From contig NW_025533680.1 of NCBI RefSeq assembly GCF_020615455.1, positions 260,001 through 324,000 on the forward strand: a DNA stretch of 64,000 bases. The letters are read 5' to 3'. Of this stretch, positions 46,482 through 58,699 are shown in pieces. The translations under genes were made by a program, and so were the position numbers. How positions within the stretch are numbered: position 1 is the stretch's first letter; every line of letters starts with the position of its first letter. The notes beneath the pieces were generated by a model that saw nothing but the letters and a program-made list of their open reading frames with translations, did not search any database and was not told where the DNA came from. The DNA comes from Coregonus clupeaformis (taxonomy: Eukaryota; Chordata; Actinopteri; Salmoniformes; Salmonidae).

Positions 46482-47009
46482 ATGTCTGTGATCTCACACT
46501 GGACCCAAACACAGTAGACAGACGCCTCTCTCTGTCTGAGGAGAACAGAAAGGTGACATGGAGGAGAGAGGAGCAGCCGTATCCTGATCACCCAGAGAGA
46601 TTTGAGGGCTGGGAACAGGTGCTGTGTAGAGAGGGTCTGACTGGGCGCTGTTACTGGGAGGTAGAGTGGAGTGGGGGAGGGGCTGATATAGGAGTGACAT
46701 ATAAAGGAATCAGCAGGAGAGGAAGGGGGTGGTGACTGTCTGATTGGATGTAATGACAAGTCCTGGAGTCTGTTCTGCCATGACAACAGTTACTCTGCCT
46801 GGCACAATAATAAGTCCACTACCATAGACGTCCCCTCCTCCAGCTCCCACAGAGTAGGAGTGTATCTGGACTGGCCAGCCGGCACTCTGTCCTTCTACAG
46901 AGTCTCCTCTGACACACTGACCCACCTGAACACATTCCACTCCACATTCACTGAGCCCCTCTATCCAGGGTTTGGGGTTTGGGATGATGGCGCCTCAGTG
47001 TCCCTGTAA
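46482..47009 (+). pseudogene. NLR gene exon 10: B30.2 (PRY-SPRY), frameshifted
   Basis: Last exon (acceptor CATCCATCAG). PRY part: DLTLDPNTVDRRLSLSEENR, PERFEGWEQVLCREGLTGR, YWEVEWSGGGADIGVTYKGI. At about 46,722-46,728 a purine-rich run holds one extra base, so the frame meets TGA at 46733-46735. In the next frame the SPRY part is whole: DCLIGCNDKSWSLFC, RVGVYLDWPAGTLSFYRVSS, FTEPLYPGFGVWDDGASVSL, stop TAA at 47007-47009. B30.2 domains bind ligands and are the variable recognition end of fish NLRs. The single indel in a G-run could be a sequencing error. Confidence 0.85.
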
Positions 47010-47021
47010 ATAATAACCATG

Positions 47022-47414
47022 GTAACACTGACACACACACACACTGGACACACAAACACTGGACACACTCACACTGGACACACACACACTGTACACACAC
47101 ATACACACACTGAACACACACACTGGACACACACTCACTGGACACACACACACACACTGGACACACACACACACACACACACTGGACACACACACACACT
47201 GGACACACATACACACTGGACACACACATACTGGACACACAAACACACACACACACACACTGGACAAACACACACACACACATACACACACCAGACACAC
47301 ACACACACACATACACTGGACACACACACACACAACACACACACACACACACACACTGGACACACACACACACACACATACTGAACACACACACTGGACA
47401 CACACACACACTGG

Positions 47415-47445
<31 letters not shown>

Positions 47446-47719
47446 CTGGACACACACAAACACACACACACACACACACACTGGACAAACACACACACTG
47501 GACACACACAATGGACACACACAAACACACACACACACACACACACACTGGACAAACACACACACTGAACACACACACACTGTACACACACACACACACT
47601 GAACACACACACTGGACACACACACACACTGGACACACACACACACTGTACAAATACACACACACACACACACTGGACACACACACACTGGACACACTCA
47701 CACTGGACACACACACACT

Positions 47720-47755
<36 letters not shown>

Positions 47756-48389
47756 TGGACACACACACACACTAGACACACACACACACACACACACTGG
47801 ACAAACACACACACTGGACACACACACATTGGACACACACACACACACTGGACACACACACATTGGACACACACACACTGGACACACACACACTGGACAC
47901 ACTCACACACTGGACACACACACACACACACACACACACACTGGACACACACACTGGACACACACACACTGGACACACACACACACACTGGACACACACA
48001 TACAAACACACTTGGGACACACATACAAACACTAGACACACACACACTGGACACACACACACACTGAACACACACACACACACACTGGACACACACACAC
48101 TGGACACACACACACACACTGTACACACACACATGGACACACACACACACTGGACACACACACACACACACACACTGGACAAACACACACACACACACAC
48201 ACTGGAAACACACATAAACACACACACACACACTGGACACACACACACTGTACACACACATACACACACTGAACACACACACTGGACACACATACACACA
48301 CTGGACACACACACACACACACACTGGACACACACACACTGGACGGACACACACACTGGACACACAAACACACACACACACACACTGGA

Positions 48390-48434
<45 letters not shown>

Positions 48435-48751
48435 GACACACACACACTGGACACACTCACACTGGACCCACACACACACACACTGGACACACACACAAAT
48501 ACACACACACACACATACACACACACACATACACTGGACACACACACACACACACATACACACTAGACACACACACACACACTGAACACACACAATGGAC
48601 ACACACACACACTGGACACACACAAACACACACACACACACACACACACTGGAAAAACACAAACACACACACACTGGACAAACACACACACTGGACACAC
48701 ACACTGGACACACACAAACACACACACACACACACACACAATGGACACACA

Positions 48752-48786
<35 letters not shown>

Positions 48787-48947
48787 GACAAACACACACA
48801 CTGGACACATTCACACTGGACATACACACACACGCTGTACACACACACTGGACACACACACACACACTGGACACACACACACACTGGACACACTCACACT
48901 GGACACACACACACTGGACACACACACACTGGACACACTCACACTGG

Positions 48948-48979
<32 letters not shown>

Positions 48980-49233
48980 TGGACACACACACACACTAGA
49001 CACACACACACACACTGGACAAACACACACACTGGACACACTCACACTGGACATAAAACACACACACACACACTGGACACACTCACACTGTACACACACA
49101 CACACACTGGACACACACACACTGGACATACACACACACTGGACACACTCACACACTGGACACACTCACACACTGGACACACACACACCGGACACACACA
49201 CACACACTGGACACACACACACACACACACACT
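47022..49233. repeat. 2.2-kb CA satellite with CTGGACAC motif
   Basis: Starts 13 bp after the NLR stop codon. Units of variable length combine (CA)n with CTGGACACAC, CTGGACAAACAC, ATGGACACAC and CTCACACTGG. The Cys-Val and His-Thr frames on the two strands are artefacts. Confidence 0.95.
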
Positions 49234-49345
49234 GGCCTTTGTGTCCCACCATCTCCAGTGACCTCGACCAGGATGTGTGTTTGCATTGTTGGGACGGTGT
49301 AGTGTCGCCTGACGTGGCTCTCACAGGAGGAGGCAGTGTAGCTCA
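49234..49345. other. unique sequence between arrays
   Basis: About 110 bp with TTGTGTCCCACCATCTCCAG; possibly NLR 3' UTR. Nothing diagnostic. Confidence 0.3.
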
Positions 49346-50074
49346 AACAGTCTAATGTCTCTTCAAGCCTCTTGGCTGGTTAGATATCAGTCAGACAGTC
49401 TAATGTCTCTTCAAGCCTCTGGGCTGGTTAGATATCAGTCAGACAGTCTAATGTCTCTTCAAGCCTCTGGGCTGGTTAGATATCAGTCAGACAGTCTAAT
49501 GTCTCTTCAAGCCTCTGGGCTGGTTAGATATCAGTCAGACAGTCTAATGTCTCTTCAAGCCTCTGGGCTGGTTAGATATCAGTCAGACAGTCTAATGTCT
49601 CTTCAAGCCTCTGGGCTGGTTAGATATCAGTCAGACAGTCTAATGTCTCTTCAAGCCTCTGGGCTGGTTAGATATCAGTCAGACAGTCTAATGTCTCTTT
49701 AAGCCTCTGGGCTGGTTAGATATCAGTCAGACAGTCTAATGTCTCTTCAAGCCTCTGGGCTGGTTAGATATCAGTCAGGAGGAGGCAGTGCAGGTCAGAC
49801 AGTCTAATGTCTCTTCAAGCCTCTGGGCTGGTTATATATCAGTCAGACAGTCTAATGTCTCTTCAAGCCTCTGGGCTGGTTAGATATCAGTCAGACAGTC
49901 TAATGTCTCTTCAAGCCTCTGGGCTGGTTAGATATCAGTCAGACAGTCTAATGTCTCTTCAAGCCTCTGGGCTGGTTAGATATCAGTCAGACAGTCTAAT
50001 GTCTCTTCAAGCCTCTGGGCTGGTTAGATATCAGTCAGGAGGAGGCAGTGCAGGTCAGACAGTCTGGTCAGTCA
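49346..50074. repeat. 48-bp minisatellite, about 14 copies
   Basis: Unit CAGTCTAATGTCTCTTCAAG then CCTCTGGGCTGGTTAGATAT and CAGTCAGA. A spacer AGGAGGAGGCAGTGCAGGTC interrupts it at about 49,778 and ends it at about 50,037; a related one precedes it at 49,327. The arrangement suggests a second-order repeat. Confidence 0.95.
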
Positions 50075-50637
50075 GTAACGCAATCTAGTGGAAACAGACA
50101 TTAAACATTTATATTATGGCTGTACACTATTGGCTGGTTTCCCATAAAACTGATTAAGCCTTGTCCTATAAAGTAGAAACAATGTTGATTCAACCTTCCG
50201 GAGACATTTGAAACCCCACCTCTTTAAGGAATACCTGGGATAGGATAAAGTAATCCTTCTAACCCCCAAATTGTAAAGTGGTTATCCCACTGGCTATAGG
50301 GTGAACGTTCCAATTTGTGAGTCGCTCTGGCTAAGAGCGTCTGCTAAATGATGTTAATGTGCCCTTGAGCAAGGCACTTAACCCTAATTGCTCCTGTAAG
50401 TCGCTCTGGTTAAGAGCGTCTGCTAAATGACTAAAATGTAAAAATGTAAAAAATGTCAACCAGTTCATGTCCTTTGGGAACTGTCAAATCGCAAGAATTT
50501 CCATCGGTGTCCGTGTTGCTGAATCCGCTTGTTTTTAGTGAGTGCATACATTTTTCATACTCCGCTTGTAGGCTACTTGACTGTTTGTTTGTTTACCTAT
50601 CATGTGGCAAAGTCACTACTGACCATATCAACTGCGA
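50075..50637. other. SINE/LINE tail remnants
   Basis: Contains CTTGAGCAAGGCACTTAACC and two copies of AAGAGCGTCTGCTAAATGA (about 50,333 and 50,412), the conserved tail of fish V-SINE-type and related elements. Otherwise non-coding. Confidence 0.6.
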
Positions 50638-50906
50638 TGGTTGGCTATAGCTACAGTATATATATTTGGGAGCAGGATAACGTTCAGTGGTTGGCTATTG
50701 CTACAGTATATATATTTGGGAGCAGGATAACATTCAGTGGTTGGCTATAGCTGCAGTATATATATTTGGGAGCAGGATAACGTTCAGTGGTTGGCTACAG
50801 CTACAGTATATATATTTGGGAGCAGGATAACGTTCAGTGGTTGGCTATAGCTACAGTATATATATATATATTTGGGAGCAGGATAACATTCAGTGGTTGG
50901 CTATAG

Positions 50907-50937
<31 letters not shown>

Positions 50938-52056
50938 TTGGGAGCAGGATAACATTCAGTGGTTGGCTATAGCTACTATATATATATATATATTTGGGAG
51001 CAGGATAACGTTCAGTGGTTGGCTATAGCTACAGTATATATATTTGGGAGCAGGATAACGTTCAGTGGTTGGCTATAGCTACAGTATATATATTTGGGAG
51101 CAGGATAACGTTCAGTGGTTGGCTATAGCTACAGTATATATATTTGGGAGCAGGATAACGTTCAGTGGTTGGCTATAGCTACAGTATATATATATTTGGG
51201 AGCAGGATAACATTCAGTGGTTGGCTATAGCTACAGTATATATATTTGGGAGCAGGATAACATTCAGTGGTTGGCTATAGCTACAGTATATATATATTAG
51301 GGAGCAGGATAACGTTCAGTGGTTGGCTATAGCTACAGTATATATATATTTGGGAGCAGGATAACATTCAGTGGTTGGCTATAGCTACATTATATATATA
51401 TATTAGGGAGCAGGATAACGTTCAGTGGTTGGCTATAGCTACAGTATATATATTTGGGAGCAGGATAACGTTCAGTGGTTGGCTATAGCTACAGTATATA
51501 TATTTGGGAGCAGGATAACGTCCAGTGGTTGGCTATAGCTACAGTATATATATTTGGGAGCAGGATAACGTCCAGTGGTTGGCTATAGCTACAGTATATA
51601 TATTTGGGAGCAGGATAACGTCCAGTGGTTGGCTATAGCTACAGTATATATATTTGGGAGCAGGATAACGTCAAGTGGTTGGCTATAGCTACAGTATATA
51701 TATTTGGGAGCAGGATAACGTCCAGTGGTTGGCTATAGCTACAGTATATATATTTGGGAGCAGGATAACGTTCAGTGGTTGGCTATAGCTACAGTATATA
51801 TATTTGGGAGCAGGATAACATTCAGTGGTTGGCTATAGCTACAGTATATATATATTAGGGAGCAGGATAACGTCCAGTGGTTGGCTTTAGCTACAGTATA
51901 TATATTTGGGAGCAGGATAACGTCCAGTGTTTGGCTATAGCTACAGTATATATATTTGGGAGCAGGATTACGTCCAGTGGTTGGCTATAGCTACAGTATA
52001 TATATTTGGGAGCAGGATAACGTCAAGTGGTTGGCTATAGCTACAGTATATATACA
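50638..52056. repeat. 50-bp minisatellite with internal (TA)n, about 28 copies
   Basis: Unit GGTTGGCTATAGCTACAGTA, TATATATTTGGGAGCAGGAT, AACGTTCAGT. The internal TA run varies from 4 to more than 10 dinucleotides. Variants AACATTCAGT and AACGTCCAGT cluster by position. Confidence 0.95.
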
Positions 52057-52225
52057 TGCTGGACACACACACACACACACAATGGACACACACAGGAGAC
52101 ACACACACTGGACACACACATACACACACACACACACTGGACACACACACACATATTGGACACACACACACACACTGGACACACACACACTCTGGATACA
52201 CACACACACTGGACACACACTCACA
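52057..52225. repeat. CTGGACACAC satellite, third block
   Basis: Same CA/CTGGACAC sequence type as at 45.1-45.8 kb and 47.0-49.2 kb. Confidence 0.9.
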
Positions 52226-52617
52226 CATCTTCCTATAATAGTGAGGACTTTGACACAGGACCTTCATATGAGGACCATCATTTCTGATAGAGTTGGGAAC
52301 AAACAGACACCTCATTCCAGCACTAAGTGTCCAACAAACACAGACATCACTTCAACACCTGATAAACTCCAATGAAAAAAATAGACATGCAGGGCACCAG
52401 TCTAGTGAGGACCAGTGGTTGCTAGGCAGTTTCTGGATCCCAGGTTCCAGAACAGCTTCTATCCCAGTTCTATCTGCCTGTTAAATCAAGCAACCTAAAC
52501 TGTTTCCATCAGACTTTTAGAACATGACTGAACATTTTTTTCCTTTTATGATCTTTTCCCACTTTGCATGTTTTATTGATGTCCTTATGATATATTTTAC
52601 TGTTTGTGTGTACGTCC
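52226..52617. other. non-coding, nothing recognised
   Basis: No coding signal on either strand. Confidence 0.4.
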
Positions 52618-52800
52618 CACAGGAGGCTGGTGAGACCGTAGTTGGGGAGGACAGGCTTGTAATGGCTGGAGCGGATTGAGTGGAATGGTATCAGATACAT
52701 CCAATACATGGTTTCCATGGTTTCCATGTGTTTGATGCCATTTCATTGGCTCCGTTCCAGCCATTATTATGAGCCGTCCTCCCCTCAGCAGCCTCCACTG
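52618..52800. mobile_element. MITE with CAGGAGGCTG...CAGCCTCCACTG ends
   Basis: Ends CACAGGAGGCTGGTGAGACC and CCTCAGCAGCCTCCACTG. The inner arms AATGGCTGGAGC and GCTCCGTTCCAGCCATT are complementary around ATGGTTTCCATGG. It is a palindromic hAT-type MITE common in fish. Confidence 0.75.
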
Positions 52801-53288
52801 GTATGTACTGTCCTATATGAGCTCCAACAAGGAATTACAATGGATGGATTACTTTTAATACCTGCAAATGGCAAATAAACTACTTGAACTCCTTATGAGT
52901 GTCTGCAGCCGACTAGGCTGTTGCCGTCTGACAAGATGCCATCTGACATCACAGGAATATTCTGCAAATGTTGATGAATCCACCCAAAGCAACATGCAGT
53001 CTTTCCACTAGACTCCCATGAAGTTATAGTGGGACGTTATGAGTTGACGTTAAGGTAACATACTCAGAACAGACTGCACTTGTTTTATATTGTTTTAGAT
53101 GTATCCTCCGTTGAAATACCAATATTATATTTTTTTGTATGTCTTTTATGTTGAAAAACAAATTGTACAATTGTATATGGACATATGCTCCATAATTGTA
53201 CATGGATATATTGTACTTTTCATAATAAAAAAGCATGTTAATTGTCAAAACAATGTTGTTATCGATTTTACATTGTCCTCTCCCAGTC
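52801..53288. other. non-coding, nothing recognised
   Basis: AT-rich; no domain. Confidence 0.4.
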
Positions 53289-53556
53289 GCAGGTTGACTT
53301 TTGTCATGAATTTTGCCCTGGAGGCAGAACTGCACAATTTCCTCTAGATATGCCAGCTGCATAGTCAAAATTGGCTATATCGTAAACATTTGTGGAAAAT
53401 AATTGAGTTTTATGGTCTTAATTTAAGGTAAGGATTAGCAGTGAGGTTAAGGTTAGCATTAAAATCAGATATTATTACTTTATGCCTGTGCCAGCTAGTG
53501 ACCACTTTGCAGAACTGCCTCCAGGGCAAGATTCATGACAATAAATGGCAACCTGC
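53289..53556. mobile_element. 268-bp MITE with ~45-bp inverted ends
   Basis: Left GCAGGTTGACTTTTGTCATG ... TTGCCCTGGAGGCAGAACTGC; right GCAGAACTGCCTCCAGGGCA ... TGGCAACCTGC. Internal spacer includes AATTTAAGGTAAGGATTAGC. No coding. Confidence 0.8.
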
Positions 53557-53729
53557 CTCCCAGTCATCCCCTCCCTATCTCTACAAGGCTGCAGAACATG
53601 CAAGCTAGTGATGCGGGGGTTGGCTCATAACCCACAGTCCCCAGGCGGGTGGGTGGCAGGCAGGTTCAATACAGAGAAAACAATAGACTACATAAGAAAA
53701 ATCCATCAATGGATCATTATTGTGCAATT

Positions 53730-54204
53730 TACACTAAGTGGACAAAACATTAAGGACACCTGCTCTTTCCATGACAGACTGAGCAGGTGAATCCAGGTGA
53801 AAGCTATGATCCCTTATTGATGTCACTTGTAGATGAAGGGGACGGGACAGGTTAAAGAAGGATGTTTAAGCCTGGAGACAATTGAGACATGGATTGTGTG
53901 GGTGTGCCATTCAGAGGGTGAATGGGAAAGACAAAATATTGAAGTGCCTTTGAACGGGGTATGGTAGTAGGTGCCACGCACACCGGTTTGTGTCAAGAAC
54001 TGCAACGTTGCTGGGTTTTTCACGTTCATGGTACACCACACAAAGGACATCCAGCCAACTTGACACAACTGTGGGAAGAATTGGCGTCAACATGGGCCAG
54101 CATTTCTGTGGAACGCTTTCAACACCTTGTAGAGTCCATGTCCCGACGAATTTAGGCTGTTCTGAGGGCAAAAGTGGGGAGGTAACTCAATATTAGGAAG
54201 GTGT
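53730..54204 (+). mobile_element. short Tc1-like derivative, diverged third copy
   Basis: Left end ACACTAAGTGGACAAAACAT; same N-to-C fused transposase remnant as the copies at 33.6 and 34.5 kb (GTHTGLCQELQR-type text, RFQHLVESMSRRI). The right terminal repeat is lost after AGGAAGGTGTTTG. Confidence 0.75.
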
Positions 54205-54958
54205 TTGATATAACGTCTTTTGATACAGCATTTATTAATGTCTTTAAAGTCATCAGCTGTAGGTGAGAGAGAGGAGAAGGACACGCCATGTGTTGTGTCG
54301 GTCACGGATGGGGGTCCAGAAGGTCGGCGTGCCAAGATAGATTAGGGGCCACTGTTGCTAATCTTAGAAAGAGTACGTGATGGAATGGCCTGGCTAGGGT
54401 GCCACACGATACTATGTAAGGGGATCCTATTGTAGGAGATGAGTGACACTCAATAATGGTTGGCAACTGTGGGATGGAAGTAGCTCGGAGAGCATTATAT
54501 AAACTGAGAGGTTTTCTATGGAAGTCATTCAGATGACAAGAGGCTACGCCCGTACCGCTTGTCATTGAATCCAGTACTGTAACCATTAAATAACAATGAA
54601 TCAACTCTCCATCTAAGTGGTCGACTACTCTCTTCCATCCTGAAGTACGAGATACCAGAGAAACTGGTCATAACAGTGTTGTGAATATTTAGTCCACTCA
54701 GTGTATAACCTGTAGCTACACTGTGCAGTTAGCACCTTAACAGATGGCCCCTGTCTTTATCAGCATCATAAAAGATGACAGTATTTCAACCACATCAAAT
54801 ATGCATCCAAGTGACACAGGAGTGGTATCTGATTCTACACTATAGGAACCTTTTCAAGTGGTTATGAGAGGTCATATTATTTCATATGAGTCTGCCATAA
54901 AACAAAAGGGAATGACATGTGACTGGAGGAGATCGCCTGCCCAACATCCTCTATTCTG
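54205..54958. other. possible solo LTR and flanking DNA
   Basis: About 54,290-54,674 has a TATA-like ATTATATAAACTGAG, an ATTAAATAAC poly(A)-like site and an end GGTCATAACA, as in an LTR, but I could not fix both ends or a target duplication. The rest is unidentified. Confidence 0.3.
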
Positions 54959-55374
54959 ACAAACAGAGACAAATCCAGTCCCTTTGAACTACCGAGATCT
55001 GTCCAGCAGGGTTGCCCACTCAGTCCTCTGCTCTTCGCTGTCTCCCTTGAACCCCTGGCGATACAAATAAGGGATCATCCTAATATCCAAGGTCTTAAAG
55101 TAGGAAACATAGAAAGCATCATTTCGTTATATGCAGACGATGTGCTTTTATACCTCTCAGACCCAGTAGCCTCTGTCCCTAACCTACTAGACTTAATCAA
55201 TTCATTTGGCAAACTATCTGGAAATTCAATAAATTGGGGAAAAAGTGACCTCATGTGTATCTCAGATAATTTTACAACAAGTGAGCTAGAGAGGATACCA
55301 TTTAAAGTGGTGCATGATCACTTAACTTACCTGGGTCTAAACATACCTAGAAACCCAAAGCTCATCTGTAAATA
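54959..55374 (+). pseudogene. LINE-1 reverse transcriptase fragment
   Basis: An open stretch of 138 codons carries SVQQGCPLSPLLFAVSLEPL, YADDVLLYLSDP (catalytic Asp pair) and LTYLGLNIPRNPKLIC, which is the L1-type RT palm. It has no start, endonuclease or C-terminal region and stops at TAA near 55,372. It ends where a tandem repeat begins. Confidence 0.8.
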
Positions 55375-55534
55375 GTATTTTTCTCCAACTACACAGAGGC
55401 CTCTACTGGTCATCTCAAGGAGACCTGGGGTAAAATGTATTTTTCTCCAACTAACAGAGACCTCTACTGGTCATCTCAAGGAGACCTGGGGGTAAAGAGT
55501 ATTTTTCTCCAACTACACAGAGGCCTCTCTACTG
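55375..55534. repeat. ~62-bp tandem repeat, 2.4 copies
   Basis: Copies of TATTTTTCTCCAACTACACA, GAGGCCTCTACTGGTCATCT and CAAGGAGACCTGGGG start near 55,376, 55,438 and 55,500. Confidence 0.85.
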
Positions 55535-56266
55535 GTTGAATAATAATGAAGCTAGGTAAATTCAATTCAAATAATATAGCTAGTAACTTCAAAATACTTA
55601 CAGCTGAAATACACTGCCGTTTTCTTTGTGAACATGGTGAGATGGAGGAAGCCGCATCCACATGTAGAGTTGTGGGGGAGGGGACATGTTTCCCAAATAG
55701 ACACTGGCTTTGGATCAGGTTTAAATTCCTCCCACTAATGATCCTTGTTAGGTTTGGGGGGAGGGGAAGCTGATCCTAGATCTGTATCTAGGGGAAACTT
55801 CACCCCAGCAAAGAGAGATGGGGGAAGAGGAGGAGAGAGAGCGTTGCTCTCAGGATTGACAGATCATGTACAAAATCTACCAGTAGGAAATTGGTGTCAG
55901 AATATAATATCTGACCTTTAGCAGTTCTAATGTCTTCATTTGCTCCATTTCATTAGTCTTGTTGATTGATTGCTGATATCTAGTTTCACAGGTGAGATGG
56001 TGTTGATGAAGAGCATCCATCCGTTTTAGTACTGCATTAATAGTAATGCATTCATAGACATATAGTTGATACTGGTGGTCCTACCCATCCCCCACTTAAC
56101 TCCATTAACCCTACACTTGCTGCTCACATGGTGGTTTGTCTCAATGTATCTGACTTTAGGTCAGTTTTTAAGGTTCAGAAGGTAAAGATTGTGTTAGGCT
56201 GTGTCAGGAGCACTAGTGGTAGTGCTGCCGCTCCCAGATCACACATTGCCCTATATAAGTATATAC

Positions 56267-57082
56267 TGTAGCAAGCTGAACCCAACACCTACCAATTACC
56301 ACCTTCTGATCTCTTGGTGGAATGGATAAGGTGTTGGCTTGACAGTCGCTGGACCTGGGTTCGAGTCCCGGTTGGAGCTATCCCTTAATTTGTTACATTG
56401 GTGTCAGAAGTGGGATAGTGCCTGTGAGGCCATCAAAGAGGCATGTACACGTGAGAGACTTGCTATAAAGAAGTGTGGGGGCATGCTCTCCCCAAGGAAG
56501 GGGTAATGTAGCGACCTTAATCCAACACCTAGCCACATCATCGAGAGGTTCGGACCTCTTGGCGTAGCGCTTGTTGGGTTCTGACTTCTAAACATGAAAT
56601 AGACTTATTCATGTCACTGAGGGAGAGAGGGGAATGTATAACGTTTCCATTCTGTCAGGATATATTATTGTTAGTCATCAGGGATCCTATTGGAGGAGAA
56701 GAGACACAGTCTGGTACAAGTCAACATGACAGCCGTGAGTTGGGGAGGAGTGAGCAATTTGGGCAGAGGTCAGGTTAGATGAAGTGAGGAAGAACATATA
56801 TCACTAATCTTCTGGATAGCAACAGAGGTGTATTGGCTGTTCAGATGTGGAAGGAGGGGCTCAGCATAGGAGAAAGGGTTAAATACCAGTGCTTGTGTGA
56901 ATATGTTCTTTGTCTTATGTAGCTGTATGATCCAATGGGTGAATAAACTTGGTTTGAGCTTTACTAAACGTCCCTGAGTTTTACTAGGTTCATTTAGAAC
57001 CTAACACGCTTAAGGTGTTGGCTTGACAGTTGATGGACCCAGGTTCAAAACCCGTTTGGGGCTACCCCCTGAATTCACTACA
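56267..57082 (+). mobile_element. TRIM-like element, copy B
   Basis: 5' LTR 56267-56397, primer-binding site 56399-56416, polypurine tract AAGGAAGGGG just before 56,507, 3' LTR 56507-56571 plus 57011-57082. The tRNA-like module (about 56,308-56,379) has a slightly better T arm than copy A (CTGGG/CCCGG around TTCGAGT). Same architecture as the copy at 14.4 kb. Confidence 0.72.
56572..57006 (+). mobile_element. solo LTR nested in TRIM copy B
   Basis: 435 bp, TGTTGGGTTCT to GAACCTAACA, flanked by CGCT (56568-56571, 57007-57010), the same site as in copy A. The insertion therefore predates the segmental duplication. Confidence 0.85.
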
Positions 57083-57337
57083 ATATATTTGTTTGTCTAC
57101 GGGCAGGGAGACCCGGGTTTGAGACGAAAGGGGCATTACACCGTTGCTGTTTGCAAAAAAACACTACATTGGTGGAAGCAGTGGAATGGTGCCTTGGGAG
57201 AGGTGTGCACATTTCATGGGCGGGATCTGTACCCAGGTGTCCCATGGGAAAAACCAGTGTCTTGACCATTAGACCAAGAGGTAATACCCTCTTGAGCTGA
57301 GGGTGACACTGATTTTGAAGTTGAAGGCAGGACTACC

Positions 57338-57909
57338 TGTTATGTGAATTATTTAACAAACTATTTTAGTGTCTCTGTGCATCTCCCAAAAGGTTGTAAG
57401 TCTTTTGGGATTTAAGTAATGGCCAGAGTCCCGGTCTGCATAGTCAGAGATATTTATTCATTGAGAATTCTGCCATCACAATTTCAGAGTCCATCTTTTA
57501 TACTCATACATCATACAAAAAGAAATCCCTCCCCTCTGTAGGCGGGCTGTAGTTTTCCACTCTAAAACTGCTCTACTGACCTTCAGTTCACACACACACA
57601 CATATACACACATGCATACACACATACATACACACACACACACACATATCCTACTCCCTGCATTACTTAGTTATTGCCGTTCTCACAATATTCTGCACCA
57701 TGTTTTCATAACAGTTTCTCCCCTCCCTAAATTGGGAGGCCTCTTTATCTTAGTTTCTCAGTTGTCTTTGTTGTCTGGCCTAACTCTTACTCACATTGCT
57801 AAATAGTGTCTCAATGCCATAGCCTTTACTGGTCCTACACTCACACATTTCTAACACATTATACACAGTTTCAGGGTGTAATAATTAGTAATTAATAATT
57901 AATCTATCA
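57338..57909 (-). mobile_element. endogenous retrovirus 3' LTR
   Basis: About 572 bp, TG...CA. On the minus strand there is a TATA box (GAGTATAAAAGATGG, near 57,495) and downstream an AATAAA signal (near 57,458). The purine-rich AAAGGGTGGAAT just inside 57,909 fits a polypurine tract. A CA microsatellite lies within (57,590-57,650). It cuts into the duplicated TRIM segment. Confidence 0.7.
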
Positions 57910-58402
57910 ATTCCACCCTTTGACTAAATATTACACACATACAAAATATATGTTGTTATAGAAATGAATCACACTCATTGAAGTATATAAGTTGGTTTGC
58001 ATATTAAAACATTACAGGTTCATCAGGGTTACGCCATGATTAAAAGCATAACGTTACTTTTTAGCAATGGTAACTAGTACATCATACTTAAAATTAGACT
58101 TTTATACACAAAAGATCATTACAATAACTTTTAAACTAGAGATTTATAGTTCTAGGAAAACATCCAGTCTCAAATTATCTGGATCGTCGTCGTCCTCCAC
58201 CAAGCCTGGTAGGTCATATCCTTCAGTCGGAGTCCGGGATTGGGCCGTATCTCACCATCTGTTGGGAAACCGCCTTGCTCACCAACCCTCAGACACAGGG
58301 AATAAGACAACATCCACAAAGAACAAGTATACCCATAGAAGCTATAACTTCACCCAGAATAGTTACAACAATAGTTTTCCATTTACCAAATATGTTATCA
58401 AT

Positions 58403-58699
58403 CTAACCGTTTAGGGAGCTATCAATACCAGAGTTCTCAGCCAGTTCGTTCGCCAGCGTGCTGAGTCCCTGAAGCGCTTTGTCACGGACCCGTCCGGTGC
58501 TGTATTGTTTGGGGATGAAAGTACAGCACATAGATCCAAACAGAACACAAACCCCGTCCCGCTCAGCCAAAAGCATATCTAAAGCTATTCTATTCTGACA
58601 TGTCATTAAGCTAGTTGCCGCTGTCTGCTCAGCTAATCCCTTTATTGCATCACGAGTGTGGTTTATAAATCTTTGCTGGTTATAGTAAATATAATTCAT
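58403..58699 (-). pseudogene. retroviral envelope TM fragment
   Basis: A minus-strand frame with the ectodomain features of a gammaretrovirus-like transmembrane subunit: a QNRIALD-type heptad segment followed by a CX6CC motif. The frame is short; fusion peptide and membrane anchor are not in the same open frame. Flanking envelope text is interrupted by stops, so no functional protein is encoded. In intact viruses this subunit mediates membrane fusion. Confidence 0.75.

Larger units (their letters stand above)
55535..57338. repeat. 1.8-kb duplicated segment, copy B
   Basis: Near-identical to 13,711-15,515. Its right limit coincides with the start of a retroviral LTR, so the match is cut by a later insertion. 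Confidence 0.95.

Noticed and set aside
45009..49346. Long Cys-Val and His-Thr frames on both strands, keratin-associated-protein-like
   Set aside because: Pure consequence of (CA)n/(TG)n satellite; no start, splice or domain.
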